Below, in pieces: positions 16,229 to 26,775 of a stretch of 64,000 nucleotides of DNA. A program made the translations under genes and the position numbers. The DNA is from Rhodospirillales bacterium (GTDB lineage: Bacteria > Pseudomonadota > Alphaproteobacteria > Rhodospirillales > Casp-alpha2): assembly GCA_013203595.1 (NCBI GenBank), contig JABMNT010000132.1, positions 1 to 64,000 of the forward strand, given 5' to 3'. Positions within the stretch are counted from its first letter, which is position 1, and each line of letters starts with the position of its first letter. The notes beneath the pieces were generated by a model. The model ran no database searches. It was not told the DNA's origin and saw only the letters and a program-made list of their open reading frames with translations.

Positions 16229-17146
16229 TTACATGCTGCCAATTTGCGCCGCAATGGCTTTAACCTGGGCAACATCCGTGATGGCGCCGCTGAAACAGGC
16301 CTGGATGGCCTGTGACAGGGGCTTTAACAGGCGCACATCCCTGGGTTCCGGTTCGCCGCCCCGTGACGCTATAATTGAACTGGCCACGTTGCCAAGCGAG
16401 TTGCACAGCTCTGCCACATGTTCGTATTTGCTGCCCCTCAACTTTTCATCGGAAGTATCGGTAATATCCAGCAACGCCAGCAATTCCGTGCGTATCGCCG
16501 GATTGACCTTGCCTCCGCGTTCCAGAAGCGGAACCAGATTGGTCACATGGGCGGCAATTTGAATACCAATAACATCGACTTTCAGCATTTTCAGATCACT
16601 GGTTGCCTGATGGATCATGTTTTCGACATCGGCAAAGCTCAGGACTTCGCCATTGGCCCGGGACTTCAGAGTATTGGGCGCATCAATACCGGGCACCCCG
16701 CCATCCTTGCGGCGGATCGGGCCAATGTAACCGTCGGCAATAACGAACTTTTTCCGGGCATCAATGAGGTCCTGTACCCGGTCCAGGACCTGCGCCGTGG
16801 AAAACGGTTTGGCGATAACTGTGTCGGTTCCCGACTCAACGATCCGCCGGACCAGCTCCGGGGTGGGTTCGCCAACCATTGTGATGATCGGAATAAACGG
16901 GTTGTTGCCGGCTTTGCCTTTACGGACTTCGCGGACATATTCGATAAAGTCGCCATCCTTGATATCGGTCGAACCAACCAGCAAATCCGGCATGCCTTTC
17001 GACAGAAACCCGCGGATATCAGCCATCGTCCGACCGGTACGCAGTTTTCTGTAACCGTGATTGTGGAGGATGTTCTTTACGCTCTGACGGGAGTTAAGAT
17101 CTTCATCAACCAGGATCACATCACATTCTGTAAAGTCTTGAGCCAT
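16229..17146 (-). CDS. response regulator-like protein with atypical receiver
   Basis: A 305-residue protein. Residues 8-125 form a CheY-like receiver with the acidic cluster (VDEDLN) and the conserved lysine (IAKPF), but the position expected for the phospho-aspartate (end of strand beta 3, PDLLVGSTD) appears to be S59; D61 is two residues displaced. The C-terminal 150 residues are helical, with no DNA-binding or enzymatic motif that I recognise. It may act as a phosphorylation-independent or altered signalling protein. Confidence 0.75.
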   Translation of the reverse strand: MAQDFTECDVILVDEDLNSRQSVKNILHNHGYRKLRTGRTMADIRGFLSKGMPDLLVGSTDIKDGDFIEYVREVRKGKAGNNPFIPIITMVGEPTPELVRRIVESGTDTVIAKPFSTAQVLDRVQDLIDARKKFVIADGYIGPIRRKDGGVPGIDAPNTLKSRANGEVLSFADVENMIHQATSDLKMLKVDVIGIQIAAHVTNLVPLLERGGKVNPAIRTELLALLDITDTSDEKLRGSKYEHVAELCNSLGNVASSIIASRGGEPEPRDVRLLKPLSQAIQACFSGAITDVAQVKAIAAQIGSM

Positions 17147-17260
17147 ATTTCCGATTTCTGCCCTGCCGGCCTATCAACCAATTGTTTTTATTCTAGTCAT
17201 TAGTTTAGAGCAATCAATCCGGTTTATGAAATAGGTCAAAATAGATGCCTGTGCCGACAA

Positions 17261-18415
17261 TCACCCGGCACTGGAAATCTCCACATTGGCCACCGCCTGA
17301 GCGGCAATGCCTTCGCGCCGGCCGGTGAAACCCAACTGTTCAGTTGTCGTCGCCTTCACATTCACACGATCCCCGGCCAGCCCCAGAATCTCGGCCACGC
17401 GATCGCGCATTTGCAGGCGATGGGGGCCGATTTTCGGCGCCTCACAGATCAGGGTAATATCAACATTTACGATACGGCCGCCGCGGCCGCGAATGAGATC
17501 GACCGCATGGCTGACAAACTGGTCCGAGGATGCACCGCGCCAGCGGGCATCGGATGGCGGGAAAAAATGCCCGATATCGCCTTCTCCGATGGCTCCCAAA
17601 AGCGCATCGGTCAGCGCGTGCAGGCCAACGTCGGCATCCGAATGCCCGTCCAGTGACTGCGAATGGGGAACGGCGACCCCACATAAGATGACCTGGTCGC
17701 CACTTGTGAAGCGGTGCACATCGAAGCCGGACCCGGTTCGTGTCTGCATCTGCGGATTTCCTCCCAAACGCCTGACAACATCCTCGGGCGTCGTTATCTT
17801 GATATTTGCCGGATCACCGTCAACGGCCACAACCTCCAGGCCGGCGGCTTCGCATACCGCGGCGTCATCGGTCAGATTCTGGCCAGCCAACCGTAAATGC
17901 GCCGCCAGAATATCGCCATACCGGAAGCCCTGGGGCGTTTGCGCGCGCCGCAGGGCGGCCCGGTCCTCGGTCGCCATGATGCGGTCACCGGCAACCCGTT
18001 TGATGGTATCGGTCAGGGGCAGGGTAGGGACCACACCCGGCACCGTCTCGAGCGCCGCCAGCACCCGGTCGATAATCGCTTCACTGACATAGGGGCGGGC
18101 CCCATCGTGGATTAAAACCAGATCCGGTGGGTTCTGGCTCAGCTGTTGCAGCCCCAAACGCACGGAATCCTGGCGCAGCGCGCCTCCGAAAACGGGGGCC
18201 TCCAGACCGAGGTCTTTGGTCGCTTCCTGGTACAGCGGCAAATCATCGGGATGAATTACCACGCGCACCTGGGAAATGGCCGGATGGCGCTGCAAGGCAA
18301 TGACGGTCTGGCGCAGAACCGGCGTGCCGTTGACCGCGATATACTGCTTTGGCATTTCTCCGCCAAATCGGTGACCGCGCCCGGCAGCGACAATAAGTGC
18401 AATCGTTTTTTTCAC
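17261..18415 (-). CDS. ispDF: bifunctional 2-C-methyl-D-erythritol 4-phosphate cytidylyltransferase / 2,4-cyclodiphosphate synthase
   Basis: A 384-residue fusion of two MEP-pathway enzymes. Residues 1-225 are IspD ([16 protein letters not shown] nucleotide loop, VLIHDGARP). Residues about 228-384 are IspF (GSGFDVHRF zinc-binding motif, [20 protein letters not shown], ending in the [19 protein letters not shown] block). It makes isoprenoid precursors in the cytoplasm. The fusion is typical of alphaproteobacteria. It is divergent from the cytochrome c assembly-type gene. Confidence 0.97.
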   Translation of the reverse strand: MKKTIALIVAAGRGHRFGGEMPKQYIAVNGTPVLRQTVIALQRHPAISQVRVVIHPDDLPLYQEATKDLGLEAPVFGGALRQDSVRLGLQQLSQNPPDLVLIHDGARPYVSEAIIDRVLAALETVPGVVPTLPLTDTIKRVAGDRIMATEDRAALRRAQTPQGFRYGDILAAHLRLAGQNLTDDAAVCEAAGLEVVAVDGDPANIKITTPEDVVRRLGGNPQMQTRTGSGFDVHRFTSGDQVILCGVAVPHSQSLDGHSDADVGLHALTDALLGAIGEGDIGHFFPPSDARWRGASSDQFVSHAVDLIRGRGGRIVNVDITLICEAPKIGPHRLQMRDRVAEILGLAGDRVNVKATTTEQLGFTGRREGIAAQAVANVEISSAG

Positions 18416-18569
18416 CAGAACCTGCCTTTGGCTGTTACATTTGGCGCGAGATTAATCAGCCCCCCATCGAAAGCCAAGGTCAAACCTGATTATGACTTGC
18501 CAAGCGCGCTAACTAGAGCAATCTTCTCGACTTACGAAAAAAACCCATGGTCTTAGCGGAACCCCTTCA

Positions 18570-19379
18570 ATGGCTGACCTGACACTTCTGAACTTCAGCG
18601 CCCTCATCGCTCTCTTGCCGGTGTCTCTGGCTGCGCTGTGGAAGCCAAAGGCCGCGGACCGCATTCACTGGCTGTTATTGATGGTGGCCATAGCCGGACC
18701 CGGGTTGCTGCTGTTTTACATTTCCGCAGATGGCTGGCAAACGGATTTGTCGACGTCAATCTGGGTTTCCATTGACGCCAGTCTGGTTCTTTTTGCCGCG
18801 ACCTGCGCCCTGCAACCGGCCGCCTGGCGGCTGCGCGGGTTAATCACGCCCTATATGTTCGTGCTCGCTATATTCGCCGTTATCTGGAGCCATGCAGCCA
18901 CTGATTTCACGGTCCTGTCGCCGGTGTTTTCAAGCGGCTGGATCGCCGTTCATATCTTTGTCTCGGTTACCACCTATGGCCTGGTTACGATTGCTGCCGT
19001 GGCTTCGCTGGCGGCGATTTTGCAGGAACGGGCCCTGAAGGCGAAACAGCAAACCCACTGGCTGCGTGGCCTGCCTGCTCTGGCCGATTGTGACCGGCTG
19101 GTGATGCGCCTTCTGTGGGTGAGCGAGGCGGTCCTGGCCCTTGGCCTGATCAGCGGCATCGCCGTGCAGATTGAAGACACCAGCGCGCTGTTTAAGCTTA
19201 ATCACAAATCCATTCTTTCGGTGACCGCCTTTGTCGTGATTGGCTGCCTGTTATTTGCCCACTACAGATCAGGAATACGCGGCCGCAAAGCGGCGCGCCT
19301 GGTGCTGCTGGGCTATTTACTGCTGTCCCTCGGCTATCCCGGCGTCAAATTTGTTACGGATGTCCTGCTGGCCGGATAA
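18570..19379 (+). CDS. cytochrome c assembly-family (CcsA/HemX/YpjD-like) membrane protein
   Basis: A 269-residue polytopic protein with about eight helices. The WIAVHIFVSVTTYG segment and the later NHKSILSV region give the conserved histidines of the CcmC/CcsA/HemX family. It is about the size of YpjD/HemX-type proteins and shorter than CcmF. It could support heme delivery or cytochrome c maturation, which the di-heme cytochrome in this window would need, but family members also have other roles. It stands alone ahead of dusB. Confidence 0.7.
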   Translation: MADLTLLNFSALIALLPVSLAALWKPKAADRIHWLLLMVAIAGPGLLLFYISADGWQTDLSTSIWVSIDASLVLFAATCALQPAAWRLRGLITPYMFVLAIFAVIWSHAATDFTVLSPVFSSGWIAVHIFVSVTTYGLVTIAAVASLAAILQERALKAKQQTHWLRGLPALADCDRLVMRLLWVSEAVLALGLISGIAVQIEDTSALFKLNHKSILSVTAFVVIGCLLFAHYRSGIRGRKAARLVLLGYLLLSLGYPGVKFVTDVLLAG

Positions 19380-19465
19380 AACGCCGTTAGCTGTATCAGT
19401 CTTCTTGTGTTTTAAGCGCCAATTGCCTAATTAATGGGCAGTGAAATAGAGAAAGATCTTTGTCG

Positions 19466-20446
19466 ATGAAAATTGGTCCCGTTCAACTGGATAACCCGAT
19501 CATTCTTGCGCCGATGTCGGGGGTGACGGATTTACCGTTCCGACGGCTGGTAAAGCGTTGGGGAGTCGGCCTGGTGGTATCCGAGATGATCGCCAGTAAA
19601 GCCATGGTCTATGCGGCAAAGAAGACCATGAAAATGGCAACACACTGTGCAGAAGAACATCCCATGTCGGTGCAACTGGCCGGCTGTGAGCCGGAGATCG
19701 TGGCCGAGGCGGCGCGTCTGAATGAAGATCGTGGTGCGGCGATGATTGACATCAACATGGGCTGTCCCGTCAAGAAAGTCACCAATGGCGATGCCGGCTC
19801 AGCGCTGATGCGCGATGAAAAACACGCCGGCGCGATCCTGTCGGCGGTTGTTAAGGCGGTCTCCATTCCGGTGACCCTGAAAATGCGCACGGGCTGGAAT
19901 GATGACAACCGGAACGCGCCGTCTTTGGCTAAAGTCGCCGAAGATTGCGGTGTCCAGTCGCTGGCTGTGCATGGCCGCACCCGCTGCCAGTTTTACAAAG
20001 GTCACGCCGACTGGAAATTTATCCGCAAGGTCAAAGAGGCTGTAAATCTGCCGGTGTTCGGCAATGGCGACATCAATACGGTGGAGGACGCCGCCCAGAT
20101 GCTCGCCGACTCAGGCGCTGACGGCGCGTTAATCGGGCGTGGCACCTATGGACGGCCCTGGTTTCCCAACCAGGTCTGGCATTTTCTGCAGACCGGAGAA
20201 AAATTGCCGGACCCGTCGATTGAGCTGCAGCTGGCGACTGTGCTGGAACATTACGAGACAATCCTCAGCCATTATGGGGTATCAGCCGGTGTTCGCATCG
20301 CCCGCAAACATCTGGGCTGGTATTCGAAAGGCCTTCCGAAATCCACGGAGTACCGGGCCCTGATCAACGGCCTTGATGATCCGGTGCAGGTCAAAGATGA
20401 AATCCTCCGGTTCTATGACCCGCTTATTGAACGAATTGCCGCCTGA
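19466..20446 (+). CDS. dusB: tRNA-dihydrouridine synthase B
   Basis: A 326-residue FMN-dependent TIM-barrel enzyme reducing uridines in the tRNA D-loop. Visible motifs: [14 protein letters not shown] near the N-terminus, [12 protein letters not shown] with the catalytic cysteine, and [12 protein letters not shown] 19466 is preferred to the TTG two codons upstream. Its stop overlaps the ntrB start (TGATGG). dusB at the head of ntrBC is a conserved alphaproteobacterial arrangement that couples it to the nitrogen-regulation operon. Confidence 0.95.
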   Translation: MKIGPVQLDNPIILAPMSGVTDLPFRRLVKRWGVGLVVSEMIASKAMVYAAKKTMKMATHCAEEHPMSVQLAGCEPEIVAEAARLNEDRGAAMIDINMGCPVKKVTNGDAGSALMRDEKHAGAILSAVVKAVSIPVTLKMRTGWNDDNRNAPSLAKVAEDCGVQSLAVHGRTRCQFYKGHADWKFIRKVKEAVNLPVFGNGDINTVEDAAQMLADSGADGALIGRGTYGRPWFPNQVWHFLQTGEKLPDPSIELQLATVLEHYETILSHYGVSAGVRIARKHLGWYSKGLPKSTEYRALINGLDDPVQVKDEILRFYDPLIERIAA

Positions 20447-21564
20447 TGGCCATTCGCGCCCTTGTTAGCGACAGCGAACCGCCCGAGCGCATTAACGGCG
20501 ATCATCTGCTGAATGCCATTACCGCAGCACTGCTGGCCGTCAATGAGGAAAATGTCGTGGTATACGCCAATACCGCCGCCGAACAGCTGTTTCGCTCGAG
20601 CGCTGAATATATGGTGAGCAAGCCGTTAACCTATTTTCTACCCGCCGACAGCCCGGTTTTCGCCCTGATCACGCAGGTACGGAGCCAGCGCAGCGTGGTT
20701 TCTGAATACGGGTTGACCCTGGAAACACCACGCATTGGAATCAATTTCATGAATATCCAGGCGACCCCGGTTGTCGAACAGCCCGGCGTGGTTGCCCTGA
20801 CCCTGCAACAGCGCTCCATTGCCGACAAAATCGACCGCCAGTTAACCCACCGGGGAGCAGCGCGATCGGTAACCGCCATGGCCGCCATGCTGGCCCATGA
20901 AGTCAAAAACCCGCTTTCCGGAATTCGCGGTGCCGCGCAGCTGCTTGAGCAAAACGCCAACGAAGAAGATAAGCCATTGACCACCCTGATCATGGATGAA
21001 GCCGACCGGATCTGTGATCTGGTCGATCGCATGGGTGTTTTTTCCGATACCGGACCGCTCAAACGCGAAGCCGTGAACATACATCAGGTCCTCGACCGGG
21101 TTCATAAACTGGCCAAAAACGGTTTTGGCAGCCATCTGGTCTTTGTTAACGAATTTGACCCATCGCTACCGTACGTCCTTGGCAACAGGGATCAGCTGGT
21201 GCAGGTGTTTTTGAATTTGGTCAAAAACGCGGCCGAAAGTGCGCCTGCAAATAACGGGCAGATCACCTTGTCAACCGCCTACCAGCAAGGTGTCCGCTTT
21301 GCCGTACCCAATAGCGACCAGCGCGTGCACCTGCCGCTGCAAATCAGTGTGACCGATAACGGCCCGGGCATTCCAGACGATATCAAACCCTACCTGTTTG
21401 ATCCGTTTGTTACGTCAAAACCCCAGGGAAGCGGCCTCGGGCTCGCTTTGGTGGCGAAAATAATTGGCGACCATGGCGGTGTCATCGAATGTGATTCAAA
21501 CCCGAATAAAACCACCTTCCGGGTCATTTTACCCATGTTTACAGAACCCCGGAACGCAGAATGA
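20446..21564 (+). CDS. ntrB: nitrogen regulation sensor histidine kinase NtrB
   Basis: A 372-residue soluble kinase: PAS domain (about 15-130), dimerisation/phospho-acceptor motif [13 protein letters not shown] with H151, and an ATPase domain ending in DNGPGIP and GSGLGLALV. It phosphorylates NtrC when nitrogen is limiting and is controlled by PII. It overlaps dusB by one base and ntrC by ATGA, so the three are translationally coupled. Confidence 0.96.
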   Translation: MAIRALVSDSEPPERINGDHLLNAITAALLAVNEENVVVYANTAAEQLFRSSAEYMVSKPLTYFLPADSPVFALITQVRSQRSVVSEYGLTLETPRIGINFMNIQATPVVEQPGVVALTLQQRSIADKIDRQLTHRGAARSVTAMAAMLAHEVKNPLSGIRGAAQLLEQNANEEDKPLTTLIMDEADRICDLVDRMGVFSDTGPLKREAVNIHQVLDRVHKLAKNGFGSHLVFVNEFDPSLPYVLGNRDQLVQVFLNLVKNAAESAPANNGQITLSTAYQQGVRFAVPNSDQRVHLPLQISVTDNGPGIPDDIKPYLFDPFVTSKPQGSGLGLALVAKIIGDHGGVIECDSNPNKTTFRVILPMFTEPRNAE

Positions 21565-22991
21565 TCTCAAAAACCATTCTCGTTGCCGACGACGATGCCG
21601 GGATTCGTACCGTCGTCACCCAGGCCCTCAACCGCGCCGGTTACGATGTGCGCGCCACCGGCAATGCCGCAACCCTCTGGCAATGGGTCAATAACGGCGA
21701 AGGAGATCTGGTGATCACCGATGTGGTGATGCCGGACGAAAACGGTCTCGATCTGGTTCCCCGCATCCTGAAAGTCAGGCCAAAGCTGCGCGTGGTCGTG
21801 ATGAGCGCCCAGAACACCCTGCTGACGGCGGTCAAGGCGACGGAACGCGGTGCCTTTGAATATTTACCAAAACCCTTTGATATCAACGAATTGGTGAACG
21901 TTGTTCGGCGCGGACTTGAAATTCCTGCGGAGTCTGGACAGGCCCGCGCCGAAAGCAGCGAAGAAGCCTTGCCGCTGATCGGCAGATCACCGGCGATGCA
22001 GGATATTTACCGCACCCTGGCCCGCCTGATGGGGACAGATTTGACCGTCACCATCACCGGCGAGTCGGGAACCGGCAAGGAACTGGTGGCTCGGGCCCTG
22101 CATGATTACGGAAAACGCAAATCCGGTCCCTTCGTTGCCTTGAATATGGCGGCAATTCCAAGGGAACTGATCGAAAGCGAATTATTCGGCCATGAAAAGG
22201 GGGCTTTTACCGGGGCCGCCAGCCGCGCCGCCGGCAGGTTCGAACTGGCAGCCGGTGGAACGCTTTTTCTCGACGAGATCGGTGATATGCCGCTGGAAGC
22301 GCAGACGCGATTGCTGCGGGTGCTGCAGGAAGGCGAGTTTTCCACGGTCGGCGGGCGAACCACAATTCAATCGGATGTGCGCATCGTTGCCGCAACGCAC
22401 CGGGATTTAAAACAACTCATTCGGCGTGGCCAATTTCGCGAAGACCTCTATTTTCGCCTCAACGTTGTTCCCCTGCGGCTGCCGCCCCTGCGCGAGCGGA
22501 CCGAAGACATACCGGAACTGGTACGCGCGTTCCTGACACAGGCGGTTGAACTGGGACTTCCCTGGAAAATCATCGATACCGACGCCATGACCCGTCTGAA
22601 GGCCCATACATGGCCCGGTAACGTGCGTGAACTTGAAAATATGATTCAACGTCTGGCCGCCTTGTATTCACACGAGGTTATTACGGCTGACGATATTGAC
22701 CGTGAGCTCGGCGAGGTTTCGACTACGTCCACACATCCCGACAGCAAGGGGCTGGCCGATACGGTTGAAGAGCGCCTGGCGACTTATTTCAGTGCCCACG
22801 GAGGCGAATTGCCGTCGGCCGGCCTCTATGACCGTATTATCAAAGAAGTCGAGCGACCGCTGATTACCCTGACACTGCAGGCAACGCGAGGCAATCAGAT
22901 CAAGGCGGCGGAAGTGTTGGGCGTCAACCGCAATACCCTCAGAAAGAAAATCAGGGATCTGGATATTCCTGTTATTCGAGGCGGCAAATGA
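21561..22991 (+). CDS. ntrC: nitrogen regulation response regulator NtrC
   Basis: A 476-residue sigma-54 activator. Receiver domain with D54 ([12 protein letters not shown]), AAA+ domain with Walker A GESGTGKE and an intact GAFTGA loop that contacts sigma-54, and a C-terminal Fis-type helix-turn-helix ([20 protein letters not shown]). It activates nitrogen-assimilation promoters. It overlaps both ntrB and ntrY by ATGA. Confidence 0.97.
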   Translation: MISKTILVADDDAGIRTVVTQALNRAGYDVRATGNAATLWQWVNNGEGDLVITDVVMPDENGLDLVPRILKVRPKLRVVVMSAQNTLLTAVKATERGAFEYLPKPFDINELVNVVRRGLEIPAESGQARAESSEEALPLIGRSPAMQDIYRTLARLMGTDLTVTITGESGTGKELVARALHDYGKRKSGPFVALNMAAIPRELIESELFGHEKGAFTGAASRAAGRFELAAGGTLFLDEIGDMPLEAQTRLLRVLQEGEFSTVGGRTTIQSDVRIVAATHRDLKQLIRRGQFREDLYFRLNVVPLRLPPLRERTEDIPELVRAFLTQAVELGLPWKIIDTDAMTRLKAHTWPGNVRELENMIQRLAALYSHEVITADDIDRELGEVSTTSTHPDSKGLADTVEERLATYFSAHGGELPSAGLYDRIIKEVERPLITLTLQATRGNQIKAAEVLGVNRNTLRKKIRDLDIPVIRGGK

Positions 22992-25297
22992 TCCGCCCGA
23001 CGCGCATGATCCCGTTTATTCCCGGTTTAGCCGCCAAAATGGGCAATAGCCGCGGCTTGTCCTATGCCCTGGCCGCGGCAGCCGTGATCTCCGGCATCGC
23101 TACCGTCGCCTCACTGACCACACCGGATTCCGACACCTTTAATGTTTTAACCGTCGTTACGCTGCTTTACATTGACGGTATCATCCTGCTGCTTTTATCC
23201 GTTGTCGTGGGACGTCGCTTGTTTTTATTGTGGCGGGAGCGGCGGAACAAGGCGGCAGGCTCGGGCCTTCAGGGCCGCTTGGTCACACTTTTCAGTTTTG
23301 TCGCCGTCACTCCGGCCATTCTGGTCGCCGTATTTTCCGCGTTGTTTCTCAACCACGGACTGGAAGTCTGGTTTTCCGATCGGGTAAATACGGCACTTAA
23401 TCAATCGCTTATTGTTGCCAAGTCGTACCTGGATGAGCACCAGAAAACCATCAGCTCCGATATTCTGGCAATTGCCAATGATTTGAATTTCAATGCAGCA
23501 CGGCTTTTCAGCAACCCGCTGACCTTCAACCAGATACTGACCACGCAGTCACTCGACCGCTCCCTGTCGGAAGTCATCGCCATCGATGGTGCCGGCAATG
23601 TGCTGGCGCGATCGAATTACAGCACGACGGAAAAGCTGGAGTCTCTGCCGCCCTCGGCTTTCGTCAGCGCCGATTCCGGAAAAATCGCTGTTCTGGATTC
23701 GTCCGATTCCAAGCGTGTGCGCGCCCTGATCAAGCTGGAACGGTTCATTGGCACCTATCTGGTTGTCGAACGGTTTATCGATAACCGGGTGAGTGACCAT
23801 ATCACCTCGATCCACAAAGCCGTCAGCGAATACAACGAAATGAAGAAAAAACGCGGTGGGTTCCAGGTTACCTTTGTTGTTATTTTCGCGGTGGTTGCGC
23901 TGTTGCTTTTACTGGCTGCGGCCTGGATTGGCCTGACCGTGGCGAAACAATTGGCGACTCCGATCAGCCGCCTGATCGGTGCCGCCGAGGACGTCAGTAA
24001 AGGTGATCTGAGTGTACGGGTGAGTGTGGCCGAGGAAGACGATGAAATCCGGTCGCTCGGCCAGGCCTTCAACAAAATGACCAGCCAGCTTGAAACCCAG
24101 CGGGACGGCCTCGTTCAGGCAAACCGCGAACTGGACGAACGGCGCAGATTTACCGCAACGGTGCTTACCGGTGTTTCGGCGGGCGTCATTGGACTGGATG
24201 CCCAGGGCCTGATCCATTTACCCAACCGTTCCGCGTCATCCCTGCTGGCAGTGGATCTGGACGCGGCTGTCGGTCGGCCGCTCGGCGAAGTTATCCCGGA
24301 AATGCGTGAATTGCTGCATGCGGTCATGGAGCAGGGCGGACGCATGCGCCAGGACGAGATCGAATTAATCCGTGACAACACGCCGTTAACCCTGCATGTG
24401 CGTATCGCCACGGAATTCCTGGATCAGGAAACCATCGGTTACGTTGTCACCTTTGATGATGTCACCGAACTTTTATCGGCACAACGCAAGGCGGCCTGGG
24501 CCGATGTGGCGCGGCGTATCGCCCACGAAATCAAAAACCCGCTGACGCCGATCCAATTGTCGGCGGAACGCCTGGAGCGCAAATATTTAAAGGAGATCAG
24601 CACAGAACCGGAGGTTTTCAAGGCCTGCATTGGCACCATTATACGCCAGGTCGAGGATATCGGCCGGATGGTGGATGAGTTCTCGGCGTTTGCGCGGATG
24701 CCGGAACCGTCCATGCAAACGGAAAATATTTCGGAAATCTGTCGCCAGGCTGTTTTTCTCGAGGAAAACAGATATCCGGAGATCAATTTCACGACCCGTT
24801 TTCCTGATAAGGATGTGTCGATCAATTGCGACGGCCGGCAAATCAGCCGCGCGTTGACCAATCTTCTCAAGAATGCCTCGGAATCCGTGATCAGCAAAAT
24901 TGAAGAATCAGGAGATGACCCGGGAACCGGCGAGATTGTCATCAGCCTTGAGCAAGCCGCCGCAGTAACCGACGATAACCCGCAGGGATCAGGGTTTGTT
25001 ACCATTAAAATTGTTGATAATGGCAAAGGTTTACCCGTTGAAAACCGTGACCGCCTGACGGAACCCTATATGACCACGCGGAGCAAAGGCACCGGTCTCG
25101 GCCTGGCCATTGTCAAAAAGATTATCGAAGATCACGGCGGCAACCTGAAACTGGCTGACAACCCGCAGGGGGGTGCCGAAATTTCCTTCACCCTGGCTGT
25201 CCTGTCCTCCCAGGAACTGGGCAATTCACTGGCGAAACCTGAAAAAAGTCCGCTGCAGGCAGAAATTCAACTCGCTATGAGAAGTGCCGGGGAATAA
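22988..25297 (+). CDS. ntrY: membrane sensor histidine kinase NtrY
   Basis: A 769-residue kinase. Two N-terminal helices precede a further helix pair bracketing an extracytoplasmic sensor region (about 115-290); a HAMP domain follows ([17 protein letters not shown]), then a PAS domain, the HisKA motif [17 protein letters not shown] and an ATPase domain with [12 protein letters not shown]. It pairs with NtrX and is linked in alphaproteobacteria to nitrogen and redox control. It overlaps ntrC by 4 bp. Confidence 0.95.
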   Translation: MIRPTRMIPFIPGLAAKMGNSRGLSYALAAAAVISGIATVASLTTPDSDTFNVLTVVTLLYIDGIILLLLSVVVGRRLFLLWRERRNKAAGSGLQGRLVTLFSFVAVTPAILVAVFSALFLNHGLEVWFSDRVNTALNQSLIVAKSYLDEHQKTISSDILAIANDLNFNAARLFSNPLTFNQILTTQSLDRSLSEVIAIDGAGNVLARSNYSTTEKLESLPPSAFVSADSGKIAVLDSSDSKRVRALIKLERFIGTYLVVERFIDNRVSDHITSIHKAVSEYNEMKKKRGGFQVTFVVIFAVVALLLLLAAAWIGLTVAKQLATPISRLIGAAEDVSKGDLSVRVSVAEEDDEIRSLGQAFNKMTSQLETQRDGLVQANRELDERRRFTATVLTGVSAGVIGLDAQGLIHLPNRSASSLLAVDLDAAVGRPLGEVIPEMRELLHAVMEQGGRMRQDEIELIRDNTPLTLHVRIATEFLDQETIGYVVTFDDVTELLSAQRKAAWADVARRIAHEIKNPLTPIQLSAERLERKYLKEISTEPEVFKACIGTIIRQVEDIGRMVDEFSAFARMPEPSMQTENISEICRQAVFLEENRYPEINFTTRFPDKDVSINCDGRQISRALTNLLKNASESVISKIEESGDDPGTGEIVISLEQAAAVTDDNPQGSGFVTIKIVDNGKGLPVENRDRLTEPYMTTRSKGTGLGLAIVKKIIEDHGGNLKLADNPQGGAEISFTLAVLSSQELGNSLAKPEKSPLQAEIQLAMRSAGE

Positions 25298-25307
25298 AGT
25301 CGCAGCC

Positions 25308-26714
25308 ATGAACCAAGATATTTTGATTGTCGAAGACGAAAAAGACATCCGAACTCTGGTCGCCGGGATTCTGGAGGACGAGGGTTACGAAACCCGCGCG
25401 GCCGCAAATAGCGACCAGGCCCTGCTCGAAATTGAGACGCGAAGGCCACATCTGGTGCTTCTCGATATCTGGCTGCAAGGCAGCCGCCTCGATGGCCTGG
25501 GAATCCTCAAATCCGTCAAGCGTGATCATCCGGACTTGCCGATACTGATGATGAGCGGGCACGGAACCGTTGAAACCGCGGTGCAGGCCATAAAAGACGG
25601 TGCCCACGACTTTATACAAAAACCGTTCAAAACGGACCATCTGCTGCTCATGGTACAACGCGCCATTGATGCCGGGAAATTACGCCGCGAGGTCAAGGAA
25701 CTGCGCCTGCAGGCCGGGCTCAATAGCGAAATGATCGGTAAATCAGCAGCCATCCGGGACATCAGGCAGGCCCTAGAGCGGGTCGCCCCGTCAAACAGCC
25801 GGGTTCTGATTACCGGTCCTGCCGGTTCGGGCAAGGAGATTGCGGCACGAACCATCCATAAGCTCTCAAAACGGGCCAACGGGTCCTTCGTTGTCGTCAA
25901 CTGCGCGACCATGACCCCTGAATCCGTCGAAGAATCGCTGTTTGGCAGGGAGACCCAGCTGGCCGACGCTTCGACCTCGATCCAGGTCGGAACTTTCGAG
26001 ACAGCCCATAACGGCACCCTGTTTCTCGATGAAATTGCGGATATGCCCATGGAAACCCAGGGCAAAATTGTTCGCGTCCTGCAGGAACAGAATTTTTCCC
26101 GGATCGGTGGATCAACGCGGGTCCAGGTCGATGTTCGGGTTATCGCGGCGACGACAAAATCCATTCCCGAGGCAATCGCCAGCGGGCGGTTTCGTGAAGA
26201 TCTGTATTATCGCCTGAATGTGGTTCCTCTGGAAATTCCGTCCCTCAATGCCCGTCGCGAAGATATCGAGAGTCTGGCCGGACATTTTATGGCGCAGGCG
26301 GCCGCCTCGACCGGACAGGCGCCCCGAAAAATCGGCAACGACGCGCTGGCCGCCCTACAGACCTATATATGGCCAGGCAATGTCCGGGAACTGCGCAATG
26401 TTATTGAACGGATGCTGATCATGGCCCCGGGCACGCCTTCACAAGCCATTGGAATATCCGGATTACCTCCGGAAATCGGAGCCGATGCCCCGATCAGCCG
26501 GGCCGCCTCTGATCAGAATCAGGAAATCATGGGATTGCCACTGCGCGACGCCAGGGAAGTCTTCGAGCGGGAGTATCTGAATGCACAGATTGTCCGGTTT
26601 GGCGGAAACATATCGAAAACGGCTGAGTTTGTCGGTATGGAACGCTCGGCATTGCACCGAAAACTGAAATCATTGGGTATCCAAAGCCCGGAACGCCCAA
26701 CGACCGATGCCTAG
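25308..26714 (+). CDS. ntrX: nitrogen regulation response regulator NtrX
   Basis: A 468-residue NtrC-like regulator. Receiver D53 (LLDIWLQG), AAA+ domain with Walker A GPAGSGKE, and a C-terminal Fis-type helix-turn-helix (NISKTAEFVGMERSALHRKL). The loop that reads GAFTGA in NtrC here reads ETQLADAST, so it probably cannot engage sigma-54; other alphaproteobacterial NtrX proteins also lack the motif. ATG 25308 lies 10 bp after ntrY; an in-frame GTG at 25284 would overlap ntrY. Confidence 0.95.
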   Translation: MNQDILIVEDEKDIRTLVAGILEDEGYETRAAANSDQALLEIETRRPHLVLLDIWLQGSRLDGLGILKSVKRDHPDLPILMMSGHGTVETAVQAIKDGAHDFIQKPFKTDHLLLMVQRAIDAGKLRREVKELRLQAGLNSEMIGKSAAIRDIRQALERVAPSNSRVLITGPAGSGKEIAARTIHKLSKRANGSFVVVNCATMTPESVEESLFGRETQLADASTSIQVGTFETAHNGTLFLDEIADMPMETQGKIVRVLQEQNFSRIGGSTRVQVDVRVIAATTKSIPEAIASGRFREDLYYRLNVVPLEIPSLNARREDIESLAGHFMAQAAASTGQAPRKIGNDALAALQTYIWPGNVRELRNVIERMLIMAPGTPSQAIGISGLPPEIGADAPISRAASDQNQEIMGLPLRDAREVFEREYLNAQIVRFGGNISKTAEFVGMERSALHRKLKSLGIQSPERPTTDA

Positions 26715-26775
26715 AGCGTTTGCATATCAATATGAGGGGCTCTGGACCGTCGGTGCAGGAAAGGACTGAACTGAA

